Positions 9,733-21,249 are shown, counted from the first letter of the stretch. The stretch: DNA of 32,258 nucleotides from Hyphochytrium catenoides (GCA_900088475.1 FLMG01003966.1:1-32258), one strand, 5' to 3'. The notes: generated by a model not told the origin, from the sequence alone. Numbers and translations are program-made.

Positions 9733-11275
9733 GAACCTCTTACATAATAGGAATTGGATGTTCACGTTGTGATGGACGGAAGTGACGATGATACTGTCGA
9801 TGATCCGTTTGCGATGATGGTCGATCCGTAGTAGCTCAACGACTGTTGAGGAAGAATTAACAAGCTTCGTCGGCACTTATTATTGCTAGCAAGTAGGCTG
9901 CTGGGTCCTTCATGGGCATTTTGTACCAGGGTCCGCCATGGATGGATGATGAGTAATCTGTACAAAGCTTCTTCTCCATCTTCTGAGGAGATTATCAAAC
10001 GACGAGTACATTTTTTTCTACAAATAGTGGAAGAGTATCCATTTGGAGGAGGAGGTGGTGGTGGTGCTAGAGCAGGGGAACTTCACATCACCATCTTCTG
10101 ATGACGGATGCTGGCGAGATCTACTTCGTCTTGTACAAGTAGAAAAAGAAAGGCAATCATCAGGGAAGTAGTAGAAAGGCAACTACAGGCAGGGAAAGTA
10201 GTAGACGGTGGTTTCCCAGCGACGGAGGACGTTTCCTTCTTGGACGAAGGAGACAGAAGGAAAACAATCCCGGACTTTTCATAGGAATGGGTTGTAAACG
10301 GAGAGCCGGCCCAACTAACTCCTCAAAGAGTTAATTAGCCGCTGTTCCGCCAGCGACAGCAAAAATAGAGTAAGAAGCAGGGACGCTGATTGTTTATCGT
10401 CTGCACTTTCTTTACATGTAGTAGAAGAACTATTATTGTTGCCTCTGTCTTCTTTACATCTATTTCCGTCAACTTGAAAGAGTAGAAGAGGAGGTCTATC
10501 TCTGCCCTGAGGCACTGCTTCGGTTAGATCTGGTCGTAGAAATCCAGTAAGAGCGGGAGCCCAGTCCAGTAAGAGCGGGAGCCCAGGGATAGTGCAATGT
10601 GGGTTATCATTAGATTTTCACGAAGATCCCTTACCCTCCATTTGCCGATTTTGGGACAGGACTGCCTCATCCACATCATTACAGCTACAGCTCAAAACGT
10701 TCTTCTTCCTCTCTTGGTATCTGTCTGTAAGTAGGTAGTAAGGCCTTAGTAGCAGCAGCCCCAAAAGAAAAACAACCAACTGGTCACATCCAACACTGGA
10801 CAGCAGTCCATAGTTGACTTGGACATAAGCCTGGCCCTCCACATCATTCATAAAGATATAATGTAACTGCTGCATCTTCTCTCTCTGGCTTGCTATATCC
10901 CTCAACTAGAGAGTGCTGGCTCGTTGGACTCGCAGTGGTGGTGATGATACAACTGCCGCCAGTCTCTATCACTCTTCAACAATCCTGGCAGCCCTGTGCC
11001 TATTTCCATCTCTCTCTTCTTCTTTAAGGATCTTCTAGTGGGTTCGAATCTTTGGAAAGATGAAGTGCACTTCCAGCCTCAGCCTTTCTATAAGGTATAA
11101 GGCACCCTCGCCCCTGACCCCCCAACCGTCACCCGTTACTTCTGTACATGATGGCAGGAGTAATAGTACGCCCTGAAGAACCGATTTGAGAGGCGTTAAA
11201 GGATCTTACTACTGCTGACTTCTCATGAATGTGACCTTTGGGGATCCGTTCCACTGACACAGGAATGGAGAGGAG
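9733..11275. other. no gene seen; short repeats only
   Basis: Only short ORFs without family resemblance occur. There is a GG-rich run at about 10042-10066 (GGAGGAGGAGGTGGTGGTGG) with two-tier G-quadruplex potential. A degenerate repeat of GGGAA(A)GTAGTAGA occurs near 10163-10205. Confidence 0.5.
10543..10586 (+). repeat. perfect 22-bp tandem duplication
   Basis: TCCAGTAAGAGCGGGAGC plus CCAG is present twice head to tail (10543-10564 and 10565-10586) with no mismatch, so the duplication is recent. Confidence 0.95.
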
Positions 11276-11640
11276 AGAGTGAAAGGACAGAGAGAGAGAG
11301 AGAGAGAGAGAGACAGGAGCGGAGGGAGAGAGAGAGAGAGAGAGAGGGCAGAGAGAGAGAGAGAGAGCAGAGAGAGAGAGAGCAGATGAGAGAGGAGAGA
11401 GAGGAGAGAGAAGAGAGAGACAGTGAGGAGAAAAAGTGAGGAGAGACAGTGAGGAGAGAGGAAAGAGAGGCAGAGAGAGAGGCAGTGAGGAGGTGGAGAG
11501 AAAAGAGAGAGACAGAGAAGAGAGAGAGGGAGGAGAGGGAGAGCAGAGAGACAGAGAGAGAGGCAAAGAGGGGGCAGAGAGGAGAGAGAGAGAGAGATAC
11601 AAAGAGAGCGAGAGAGAAAGAGAAGAATAAAGTTTGGAGA
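11276..11640 (+). repeat. (GA)n-rich satellite block
   Basis: About 350 bp of polypurine contains GAGAGA runs with interspersed GGAG, CAGAGA and GTGAGGA. Long frames on both strands here have SLSLS or RERE composition and are not genes. Confidence 0.9.
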
Positions 11641-14600
11641 CAAATTTGTAAAGAGACTAAGATGGGGTTAAGAGAAAGGACAGCGCCCGCGAAGATCTAG
11701 TCCGCCCTTGTACTGCCCCTCTCGATGAGACAGATCATGCATCACATCCCACATCAGTGCCTTGCAGAGCCACGAAGGAGCGTCAAGACTGGGCCTTTGC
11801 ACCCACACTGCTGCTTGCCAAGAGTATTTCTGTCATCATGGGTCACGCGTAGTACTTAGTACATGTCTTTTCGATCCTCCTCGCCGTCGGGTGCAATGGC
11901 CTGGGCTTTCTCTCGCTATATCTCCTGCCGTCGCTTCTTGTACCGAGAGGCCTTGACCAGGACCTGACGCCACATTCTCACATTCATTTGCATCTGCCAT
12001 ACCTGCTTGTACTGAAAGGTAAACTCCTGACGTACTCTAATCCAGGCTTTCCCTGCCAGTCAAGTTGGTCCTCCTTAATTTATTAGCAGTACATTCAGGT
12101 GTAGTGACATGTACTGGAAACCTGTCGTCTAGGTTGCGGCGGGGAGCCAGCACTTCCGCTTATTGTCCTATAATTCACTCGTGTTAGGAAGGGAAAAGGT
12201 AAGGTGAAAAAAGATGAGGTGGATATTCTGCTCGTTTCAGCTATAGTACCTTCTAGAAGCCACAAAGAATGGACGCGAGGGTTCCCGCTGGACTAACCCA
12301 ATGCGGCACCGGCTGGGGATCAAAGAAATTAAAGAAGATTCCTTCTAGATGTTTCTTCATCCTTTCCAAACTTTACGAAGAGAAAACGTTGAGAAGGATG
12401 ACGGACCAGGTTCCTTTCTAGAAACATATACTCTATGGCATTTCCGTCTAACTGTTGGCTCACATCACCCTTTGGGTCAGGTTCCGCTCCATTTGTTAGT
12501 TAAAACTCAAGACTGCTGCGGCACTTCCTCTTCATCATCACGGACGTGTCACTACTCCCGAATGCCTCTGTCGCTTCTCCTGATTATCCTTCTCAAGTGT
12601 CACTTCGACACGACTATAGTTCTAATGCTTTTTGCTTCGTGACCCTCCTGCTTGGCCAGTGAAGTTGCCGCCAAGTAATTAGTAGTATCTGAGTTGGGCC
12701 GCTTCTAGCGAAACGGTTCTCCTATGTGCAGTCGCCTCATGACATACTGGGCTGCGCGAAAAGGGTCCATATGACGGGCCTGCACAATGGTGGTGCTCTC
12801 TCATCACTTTGTGAACCACCCTAACAGCAACCATTCGTTTCAGTTCTGTTTTCCCTTTGAGGTTGTCAGGCCGCTGCAGTTCCTAGATTGAAAGGGAAAG
12901 AGGTGCACGAACATCCTTTCTTAACCAGAAGACAAGGAGGGGCCCTGTTCTTCAGAGCTGCATAAGTAGATCTAGTGGTGCTTGCATTGCTCTTGCACTC
13001 GTCATCAAAGTAGTTATTAGAAAGCTTTGTCGCCTCACAAAGGCGTGGCAGTTAGGAACAAAAAAAACAGCTTTTCTCCGCCTTTTTGATCCTTCGCGTC
13101 TTATGTACGGCTATGTTTGGGGACCCTGCTGGCGGAACATGGCAAGCTGGATGTCAGGTCGGTCTGCGTGAGTCGTCGCGTCGTCATGCATCATCCCATC
13201 ACTGAATATTTAACATCGATGGGGGCTGCAGTCTCGTTTGCCCCCCATCATTGCTCTGCGGGACCTCCAGTAATCTATTAGCATCCTTTCAATACTACTT
13301 TGCCTCTTGATTATGAAGAGAATCATGTTGCCTGACATTTATGTCGGCAATGGCTATTATCTATAATGTTCGGAGAAGTTGTACCAGTTTAGCTCAACTT
13401 ATGTTGGACAAGCCCGCACAATCATAATGAACACCACCCGCCAGTAATGCTAGTTGCCGCGCCTTGGCCGGGGACGCACTGAGCTGGGTCGTCAACCCTC
13501 ATGATCATTTAGTTCGCTCTTCAAGACAAGGAACTTATTAGCCTTTTCCCCCTGCCGCTGCTTGGCAAGACAACTTCCTTATTATAAAGTGCCACCCTTA
13601 CTTGATGAATTGTCATTTGGCTCGTTGAGGTTCGTAAGCCGTTGTTGGCTATCCCACACTAAGCTCTGCCTGAAGGATACGACGCGCTCGCGCAAGAGTT
13701 GACAGCCAATAAAAGCACACGTATGGTAAACTGAAGATTTCGAGTTGCTGTTCCTCTATCATCCCGGGAGGGCCGCTGACCCTTCAACAGTGCGATTATT
13801 GCGTATGATGGGTCAAGACTGCCCGCCAAAAGAAGTCGTTATTTCTTCTTCAAGGTCTATACTTCTAGCTCTGGACGATGAAGCCTCACATCTCAGAAGA
13901 GGATGATCTAGGATCGATAGTTAGTGAAGAGGAAAAATAAGTAAATGAATATCGTGTGTGGCAGGAGGAAGAGTAACGCCAAATGCAGAAGGAAGTATCC
14001 TATATTCCAAAAGCAGTGCGGCCTGCTGAAAGAGGTATTTCGCGGAACATACTTGGCTTCAACCGAGGTGGTTCGTGCGCAAAAGGTTTGAGCAGCTAGT
14101 CATCTCAACAATGATCACACGGATCTCTTCACTCTCTTACAGCCAAAGGCTCGAGATGGAATGTGCCTTCTGCACTTTGATAAATGTAATATAAGGACGA
14201 CCAGCGAGTTTGGAGGGAAGAAGAACTTGATAGGATACACCATCCGTTACTCGGACCCAAACATAGTCACAGAACTAGACCCTTATGATGGTTAGAGCAC
14301 CTTCCTGCAATAATAGCCGCCGACCGACAAATGGAGGAAGGCCTCCGGTATCTCTAAATTTTTTATACCGTAAGGATGATCGCCATGTGTCGGGTCGCCG
14401 CGCCGGGATGACTGTGGTGGTTACTTCTCTCCTTCTCGGCCTGTTGTCGGCTGGGTGTACGAGGTGTGATGGCGCCTCCTACGGAATCTTCCAGCTTAGC
14501 TCTAAGGCAAAGGAATGGACTGACGTGCTACTGTAGGCCTTCGCTGCTTCCTTTCGGAATGCACCCACGAGTGAGGGAATAAGCGATGCGCTTCGGTGCA

Positions 14601-14960
14601 CTGGGCCGCGGACCTTTGAATGAGACACTTGATTGAGACACTTTTTTTGCTCTTGTTTCTCCTCAAGCGAGAGGCCGCAAGCTATGCTGCTGCTTCTGTG
14701 GCATCAGGAGAGGAATCACACTCACAGACCTACACCAGGAACGCAGGGGCTATCCCAAATGTAAAGGTGTACTATCCATGATAAAGAAAATGCCTTTGAA
14801 TAGAATTCCTAATCCATATTCTGTGGACCAATTTTGGCGGGAAAGGTAGCAAGGTCATTCATTGCTGTCTTGCAATAAGAGCACTGTGATCGGCGAGGTG
14901 GGAGACAGAGAGAAGCTGAGATAAGGAGAGATAGGTGTAGACAAGCGACAAGGAACACAC
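11641..14960. other. gene-poor stretch, no supported gene; weak ORF at 14285-14536 (+)
   Basis: The sequence is complex with intermediate GC, but no frame is open for more than about 100 codons and no reverse transcriptase, integrase or protease motif was found. A frame at 12349-12642 (+) is open but unrecognised. The frame at 14285-14536 begins with a true ATG and includes a hydrophobic stretch (MTVVVTSLLLGLLSAGC) that could be a membrane segment. I give it little weight. The stretch may hold decayed transposon DNA, but the sequence does not show this. Confidence 0.4.
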
Positions 14961-14984
14961 AGAGGAAATAGGAGATATAACATG

Positions 14985-15340
14985 AGATGAGAGAGCGACA
15001 GAGAATGAGAGAGACAGACAGAGACAAGGACAAAGACAGAGACAGAGACAGAGACAGAGAGACAGAGACAGAGATAGAAACAGAGGCAAAGAGACACAGA
15101 GACAGAGAGAGAGAGACAGAGAGAGAGAGACAGAGACAGAAAGAGACAGAGAGAGAGAGGCAAGTGAGAGAGAGGGAGAGAGAGAGAGAGAGAGAGAAAG
15201 GGAGAGAGAGAGGTAAAGAGAGAAGAGACATAGACGAAGAGAAAGACGAGAGACCACTGATGCGTGACACAGAGTGAGGAAGAGGAGTGAGGGAGAGGAC
15301 ATTTGGAAGAGAGAGTGACAGAGCGGAGAGAGAGAGAGAC
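14985..15340 (+). repeat. (GACAGA)n / (GA)n satellite
   Basis: Hexamer-like GACAGA units at about 15030-15150 grade into (GA)n at about 15150-15200 and again toward 15340. Opposite-strand ORFs of 160-230 codons with Ser-Leu repeats are composition artefacts. Confidence 0.9.
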
Positions 15341-15688
15341 AGCGAAGGCGCGAGACATAGCATGTCGTGGAAGGAGTGAAGCGGCAGCAAGGAGCGAAGA
15401 GTGAGGCTGACACAGGCGCAGAGGTACTGAACGCCTGCTGCAGCTTGCTTGTCCGTCATCAACCGCTTGCTTGCTTCGGTCCGAAGACTCTGCACCTCCT
15501 AGGAAGACAGCGCTTCTCTGGTTGGCGGAACGTAGCGTGGAGCTAAATCTACAAAAAGCTGCGCTCTCTCTGGCGATGCTGGTCTGAGCCTAATTGAAAG
15601 CTTTGTTGTGCCAGCAGAGCGTATTGGCCCTCTCCTTTGTGGTCAATTCACTGAGGCGCTGCACTTGCAGCTGGACAAAGAAGACCTC

Positions 15689-15727
15689 ACTCTCTCTCTC
15701 TCTCTCTTTGTTGGAGCCATGATTTGA
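15689..15727 (+). promoter_or_regulatory. CT tract and two-codon upstream ORF before the CDK start
   Basis: A pyrimidine run (CT)n at about 15689-15708 lies roughly 155 bp before the CDK start. It is followed by an ATG at 15719 that reads Met-Ile-stop (TGA at 15725-15727). No other ATG occurs before 15862. If the transcript starts upstream of 15719, this is a minimal uORF. The promoter role of the CT tract is inferred from position only. Confidence 0.35.
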
Positions 15728-15861
15728 GCGCGTTCTCTGCCTCAGCCGGGTTTCTTTTGAAGCTCTTCGTTACGCACTCCTCGGAACCACTATCTTCGTC
15801 ATCAGATAGACACAGAAGGCACCAAGGATCTCTGTCTTACTGTCAATCAAACGTCAGTCTG

Positions 15862-17844
15862 ATGGAACGCTATCAGAAGGTGGAAAAGATCGGTGAGGGC
15901 ACGTACGGGGTGGTCTACAAGGCGCGGGACAAAGTGACAAATCAGCTGCTCGCTCTCAAGAAAATTCGCCTGGAAGCGGAGGATGAAGGCGTGCCCAGTA
16001 CAGCGATCAGAGAGATCTCTCTATTGAAGGAGTTGCGGCACCCAAATGTTGTCTCGTACGTTTCCTTATCTACCAACTTCTCGACCCCGTGGCTCGGTCT
16101 AGCTCTCACTGGTCTCTCTCTTTATCTCTCTTTCGCACTTTTCTCTGGTCTGCTCCCTTCTGTCCCATTCGTTGTATTCTGTCTCGCTGTGCCTTTCCTT
16201 CCCCAGGTCTCTCTCTTTCTCTTCTGTCTCCTCTCTCATATGCGCCTCTCTATCCTATAAGATCTCCCAATGTAATGCTTATAATGCCTATGCTACGCTG
16301 GCCTGTGCAGGTTGCAGGATGTTGTTCACAGTGAGAACAAGCTCTACCTTGTCTTTGAGTTCCTGGACCAGGATCTTAAGAAATATATGGACAGCTGTGG
16401 CAATCAGCCTTTAAATCCCATGCTCATCAAGGTAGAGAAGCGCTCGTCCTCTCCCTTTCTCCTTCTGGCGCTCGCGCTGGGCTTACTCCTCCGCTTCCTT
16501 GCTCCTATTGAAGTGGCCAAGCCAACGTTTTTTGTTACATTCTTTTCAATGAGTGGTCCGACTCTTCTTGGTGCATCTCTTATGTATTTATATGCAAAGT
16601 GCTTGGTGTCGAATCTGCAAGCTCTCAGTTATGAACTATTCTCTATTGACCCGCACGATTGATTGCATCGTCTGTCTGGTGTCGTCTACTCACCTTCTCT
16701 CGGCTGTCACGACTTGTCAGTCTTATCTATATCAGATGCTTCGAGGGATTGCCTTCTGCCATTCCCACCGTGTGCTCCACCGCGATCTGAAGCCTCAGAA
16801 TCTTCTCATTGACCGCCATGGTCATCTGAAGCTCGCAGACTTCGGCTTAGCTAGGGTATTTGGCATTCCTGTACGCACATACACCCACGAGGTAAGTAAC
16901 ATGGCGACTCTGGAAATAGTCTATAGGCTGAGCTGCCACATGCGTTACTAGTAGAAGATAGAAAGGGTACGACTCTGCCATGTCCACCTATAGAACACCT
17001 TTAGCATATCTGGAGAAGCATAATCATTGCATAAGAACCTGATAAATTGCGGGTTCGACAAGAGAGAAATGATGTGTTTGACATCTGCTCATGCAGGTTG
17101 TGACGCTATGGTACAGAGCGCCTGAGATTCTGCTTGGCTCTAAGCATTACTCAACGCCCGTGGATGTCTGGTCCATCGGCTGCATATTCGCTGAGATGGT
17201 AAATCGGTTACCGCTCTTTCCAGGTGACTCGGAGATCGACGAGCTCTTCCGCATTTTCAGGTTAGTACCTGCAAGAGACAAGCAGGTCGGATAAGTGTAG
17301 AGGCTAGGAGAAACGACACGAGATGCACTCCTAAAGACCAGGAGAGAGTCTAAACCACCTGGTCTGATCACTGTCATTGGTTGCAGAACGCTGGGCACCC
17401 CTGACAGTACTGTCTGGGAGAACGTCACGGAGCTCCCTGACTATAAAAGCACCTTTCCAAAGTGGAGACCCCAGGACCCGTCCAGATATATTGGCTCCCT
17501 AGACCCGCTTGGCGTTGACCTTCTCACGGTGAGTTCTCCTGGGCATTTTTGACTGTCCCTGATCTATGCACCTTTCTTGCGTCCACATCAAACGTCATTG
17601 TCTATTAGCATCACTCTATCTCCTTCGACCCGTCATGTGGAAAACTTTTGTCTGATGTTATCCGTTATGGCTTCATTTAGTTCCATGTCTAACGATGTTC
17701 TTGGCTTGTCGCTCGCTTGTTACGTAGAAAATGCTTGTGTACGAGCCGCGAAGAAGAATCTCAGCAAAGCAAGCGTTGAGTCATCCATACTTTGACGACC
17801 TAGAGGAGGCAGAAATTGGCTTTCGGCCGCTGCGGGCACCTTAA
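15862..17844 (+). CDS. PSTAIRE cyclin-dependent kinase (CDK1/CDK2/CDKA type), six exons, complete
   Basis: A Ser/Thr kinase that is activated by cyclins and drives cell-cycle transitions. Exons with matching phases and GT-AG borders: 15862-16055, 16311-16431, 16721-16891, 17097-17260, 17387-17528 and 17728-17844. They total 909 nt and encode 302 residues, the usual CDK length. Visible residues follow human CDK2 numbering: glycine loop GEGTYG at 11-16 with inhibitory T14 and Y15, catalytic K33, the full PSTAIRE helix at 45-51, HRD D127, DFG D145, activation-loop T160 in [16 protein letters not shown], and the GDSEIDELF block. [18 protein letters not shown] and FAEMVN recall plant and algal CDKA. 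The start is set by the canonical [13 protein letters not shown] opening. The open frame continues upstream of it without an ATG. Nothing in the domain is missing, so it should be active. Confidence 0.96.
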
Positions 17845-18306
17845 TGGGATAGCTGATGATTGTTCAACGGCATAGCACCAGAAGTTGACTCAACGGGTCA
17901 ACACCTGCAAACCTGAACTTTGATAGAAGTATGCGATATATCGAGTATGCCTTATTGTTCGTTATTATAAATACAAAGGAAGGGAGACCACCAGCTTGGT
18001 CTCCTGTCCTAGACCATGAAATGCCTTGACGGCCATGGCTCCATCCGTATAGCGTTATAAAACGTTTTGGCTTCGCGGCCCTGCCTGTGACACAGAGATT
18101 GATGCCTGCTGCTCTCGAAGTCACCTTGCTGGTAACAGCTGTTCAGAGACTCCCTTGGATCCCCTCATCAATGCATTCATACCCCCAAAGAGCAACCTAG
18201 TTGGTAACTGACCATACGTGATGGCCTTCTCACTCGAATAGGGCCTTCCTGTTCATCGAAAGAGTATCCAAAGAGAAATTGCCAGTATCCGGACATGTTC
18301 TCTGTT
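17845..18306. other. intergenic region between convergent genes
   Basis: About 460 bp separate the CDK stop from the stop of the minus-strand gene. Both 3' UTRs must lie here. I see no repeat or RNA gene. Short open frames on the minus strand (17864-18124) look fortuitous. Confidence 0.5.
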
Positions 18307-19218
18307 CTACTCATCCTCCGCCTCGGTCAATTTTTTCTGGATAGCGTCGTACTTTGCTTCCTGCCTGGTCTTCTTCCGAGAAAGGGCGTTCCTCTTTACT
18401 TCTTTCAATCTTTCTTTCCCTCTCTCTGCTAAGTCCTTTATCCGAAGGCTGCCTCCTTGTTGAGCCACGCGTCCAGCCATAATCTCTTCAATGTTATTGT
18501 GAATGAAGGAAGTAAGTTTCTGTCCGACACATAGTGCCGGGAAAGAGGAGAGAGAGAAAGGGCGGGTGTGGGGGAAAGGAAGGACCCCGGGCGAACACAA
18601 GAGAGAGTGAGAAGAGGGAGAGAAAAAGAGAGAGGGATAANNNNNNNNNNNNNNNNNNNNNNNNNNNNNNNNNNNNNNNNNNNNNNNNNNNNNNNNNNNN
18701 NNNNNNNNCTCTCAGCTTAACATGCGAGGAAACACTGTTGACTCTTCAGCCCAAGAGAAGTCTCCAAAATGTTCGTCAATCGTTCAGGTAAGATCTTCCG
18801 GTCCTTCAGTCGCACCGATGAGCTAAAGAGTACGAAAGCAATACCTTCTCTTCCTTTGTGGTCGTCTGGAAGCCCTTCTTTGCCTCCCTCGTTGGGTCTA
18901 GATAGCACCCACGATTGAAGGTAGCACGAAGAGGCGAAGAAAGGGATCAGCTAAGTATTGAGTCATTGTCAAGGGGGCGAAAAGAGCAAAGAGGCAGACC
19001 TGAAGATGAAGAGGTGCGATAGACACGGACCTCATTGTAGAAGTGAGGTCGACAGAGGATGATTGTTCAAAACGACTAGGAGAACTATGAAAGTCCAATG
19101 CTGCGCTCAACTTACTGCCTTTCTTAGTGTTCGCCAAATTCTGTCGCTTATTAGAGTAAGGCTTTGTCCGCTTCTTGGCCGAGACGACCTTTTTTGTCTT
19201 TACAGGCTTCTGAGGCAT
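18307..19218 (-). CDS. small lysine-rich protein of unknown function, three exons, 122 residues
   Basis: Exons read on the minus strand: 19218-19116 (donor GTAAGT), 18897-18845 (acceptor CTAG, donor GTATTG) and 18519-18307 (acceptor GGACAG, stop TAG). Lengths 103 + 53 + 213 keep one frame. The product starts MPQKPVKTKKVVSAKKRTK, passes through NTKKGNPTREAKKGFQTTTKEEK, and continues with KLTSFIHNNIEEIMAGRVAQ, GGSLRIKDL and a highly charged helical tail ending EAEDE. It is basic, probably nuclear or nucleolar, with a predicted helical C-terminal half. The pattern of KKG, then a KLT..I..NIEE.MA..A block, then GG.L, loosely recalls UPF0390/DUF2462-type small proteins. That resemblance is from memory and weak. 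The second intron contains the assembly gap. Confidence 0.7.
18641..18708. other. assembly gap (68 N)
   Basis: Unknown bases lie inside the second intron of the minus-strand lysine-rich gene, flanked on the left by GA-rich and on the right by CT-starting sequence. The gap probably collapsed at a microsatellite. The annotated exons do not touch it. Confidence 0.98.
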
Positions 19219-19382
19219 CCTTTCCCAGGTCAGGCCCCTATCAGAGGTCGTGTCACAAGTCTTCACAGGCGGAGCAACGTTGAAGAGGCAATGGGGCCAC
19301 TGAACTGGTCGGAGAAACTCTTGACAAGGGAGATGTGAGGGCCTCTCTGCCTGATGCAATGCTGGCGCCGCCGAGCTTTATA
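19219..19382. promoter_or_regulatory. promoter region of the lysine-rich gene, possibly bidirectional
   Basis: This 164-bp interval precedes the ATG of the minus-strand gene at 19218. On its other side a + strand ATG at 19383 opens a short frame. The word TTTATAA occurs just before 19383. The bidirectional reading depends on the small + ORF being real. Confidence 0.3.
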
Positions 19383-19484
19383 ATGCGTGCTGCTGCGCTC
19401 TCGCTCGAACGGACACTGTTCAGGGCGATGCCTCCTCCTCCTGCTCGGCGCTATGAGGAGAAGACGGAGGACTGGTCGTTATGA
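19383..19484 (+). CDS. possible micro-ORF, 33 residues, presequence-like N-terminus
   Basis: The ATG at 19383 reads MRAAALSLERTLFRAM followed by a Pro run and ARRYEEKTEDWSL to a TGA at 19482-19484. The first 16 residues have Arg, Leu and Ala spacing like an amphipathic mitochondrial presequence. It could be a small protein or the first exon of a larger one. No family is recognised and the length makes chance plausible. Confidence 0.22.
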   Translation: MRAAALSLERTLFRAMPPPPARRYEEKTEDWSL

Positions 19485-21200
19485 TAAATATCCTGAGGTG
19501 ATGCCGCTAATAACAGCGCCGGACTGCTGTTCCATTGGCTGTGAGACACCTGCTGACCGATTGTGTTGTACCTGTTTGTGGCTGTATTTGTCTATAAACA
19601 TAATGCCGTTAGCCGTAATAGATTAGTGAGATGAAGGACGATGATGCATCATCAATGTATTTTATATATTGTTGATGTCTAATAATAATGAAGATCCGCA
19701 GATCCGCCGCCGAGCTCCTCCTCTGGATGGTAGTACTGTAGTGCTTTCCCTTTGTCGTGTGCTCTCTCCTTCTTCAATCAGTGGCCAAAAGGTTTATTCG
19801 CTATCTACTAAGAACCGCGGAGCTACTGCGAAGAAAGGTAATAACGCTGCTCTGCCTCTGCACCACGTCGTGTCCTTAATAATAGCCTACAGGACTGCTG
19901 CATAGGGAAGAGCACCTCTGGATTGCAGCGCCTGTAAGTACCGTTAGTTGGCCTTCTAGTATTACTATTACGCAAGCAATGAGCATACAAGTAGACTATG
20001 GAATTTTGAAAAGAGCGAGCGGGAGGAGGATTCGCATACAACGAGTACACAAGAGATCGATTGATGATATCACTCAATGATCAGTTTATTATGAAAAATA
20101 TTTATTATAAAAGCAAAGAGTTTTGTGGTGCCTTTCCTCCACAGCATCGGGTCTTTCACCCCTTCTTTCAGCTAGGGAATAAGCGCTTCCTTGGTGATCC
20201 CCTTCAAATTCTTCTCTTATGAAGCTTCTTTTTGTTCATCGCGCTTTCAAGAAGGAAGTTTCTTTCAAGAAGGAAGTTTTTGTGCTTCTTGTTGACAATG
20301 GCCATCATCGTATAACCCTGTGCCATCATCAGTAACGGTACCTATTTTTCTTAGCAAAAGGCTCTTCTTCTTTCTACTCTCATCTTCCCACTCATTCAAC
20401 AAGGCGCTGCTGCTGCTGAATATAGAGGTTAATGTTGCAACATGATATAGCGGATAAACAACCGGTGGCGAGCATATCATGTGAATAAAGAGACAGATGG
20501 TTTACGGCTGGTAGATCGATGGTCCAAACTTCGGCGAAGACAACGTGGTGGTCGCAACTCGTGAAGAATAAGCAGCGAAGTTCGACCAGCTGCTATGGTT
20601 GTTGCCCACAAGGCTAATAGCTGATTGTTGATCTGAAAAGAATCAATCATTGTTGGATATGTAAGAAAGTCGAAGCAACTTTTAGGGATAACCGCTTTAT
20701 ACCAACAATAACTCCATCGTCCTCTCTATCTGTTATTATAGGTGTACGTAGTCCTGACTAGAGTAGTCAATGGGTGGCTCTGACGAAGGATGATACTCTC
20801 GTTGTTATTTTCTTTTTGCTGTCTTCGTCTCTGCTTGTTATTGGATGGCCTCTTAATGCAACGTCTCTTGTTGTATGTTACGACTTCTATCTTTGCATTA
20901 CCAGGTAGACTGCATCTCCAAGAAGGAGCCTCTCTTCTTACACTTTACACCTTCAGTTAACAATATTCTCTCCGAAGAAGTAGAAGGCATTTTTACTCGC
21001 GCAGGTTCCCGGGAGTCTTCCTCTGCTGCGTTGTTGGTTGTGCTTCTTGTTTGAACTGGGGCCTGGCCAGCCAAGGTACAAATAAAGCACCTTCTCACTC
21101 TCCTTCAAGACCCGACCTTGGTCTTCTTAGGTTACACTGTCGCTCTTGTCTTCCCACTGCTTTTCTGATACTGCTTGCTTTTCCTTTAGCTCTTTCTTTC
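19485..21200. other. no confident gene; weak ORF at 19675-19905 (+)
   Basis: The only frame with an ATG worth noting starts at 19675 (MSNNNEDPQIRRRAPPLDG) and ends with a TAG at 19903-19905, about 76 residues. It is unrecognised and may be an exon, because donor-like GGTAATA follows GCGAAGAAA near 19837. The rest shows only short frames. Confidence 0.3.
20244..20279 (+). repeat. perfect 18-bp tandem duplication
   Basis: CTTTCAAGAAGGAAGTTT is present twice head to tail, at 20244-20261 and 20262-20279. Confidence 0.95.
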
Positions 21201-21249
21201 TCACGCTTCTCCCTTTATTAATGGATCTTATTCGTTTTCAGTAGGCGTT

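Noticed and set aside
11036-11056. GGGTTCGAATCTTTGG as a tRNA B-box
   Set aside because: No A-box or pairable stems exist upstream; the match is a chance word.
11641-14960. Suspected degenerate LTR or DIRS retrotransposon
   Set aside because: I could find no YxDD, zinc-knuckle, protease or integrase motif, no terminal repeats and no primer-binding site, and stop density is near random in the frames I read.
18534-18791. ORF running through the N gap
   Set aside because: It exists only because N codons are not read as stops; the true gene is on the other strand with the gap in an intron.
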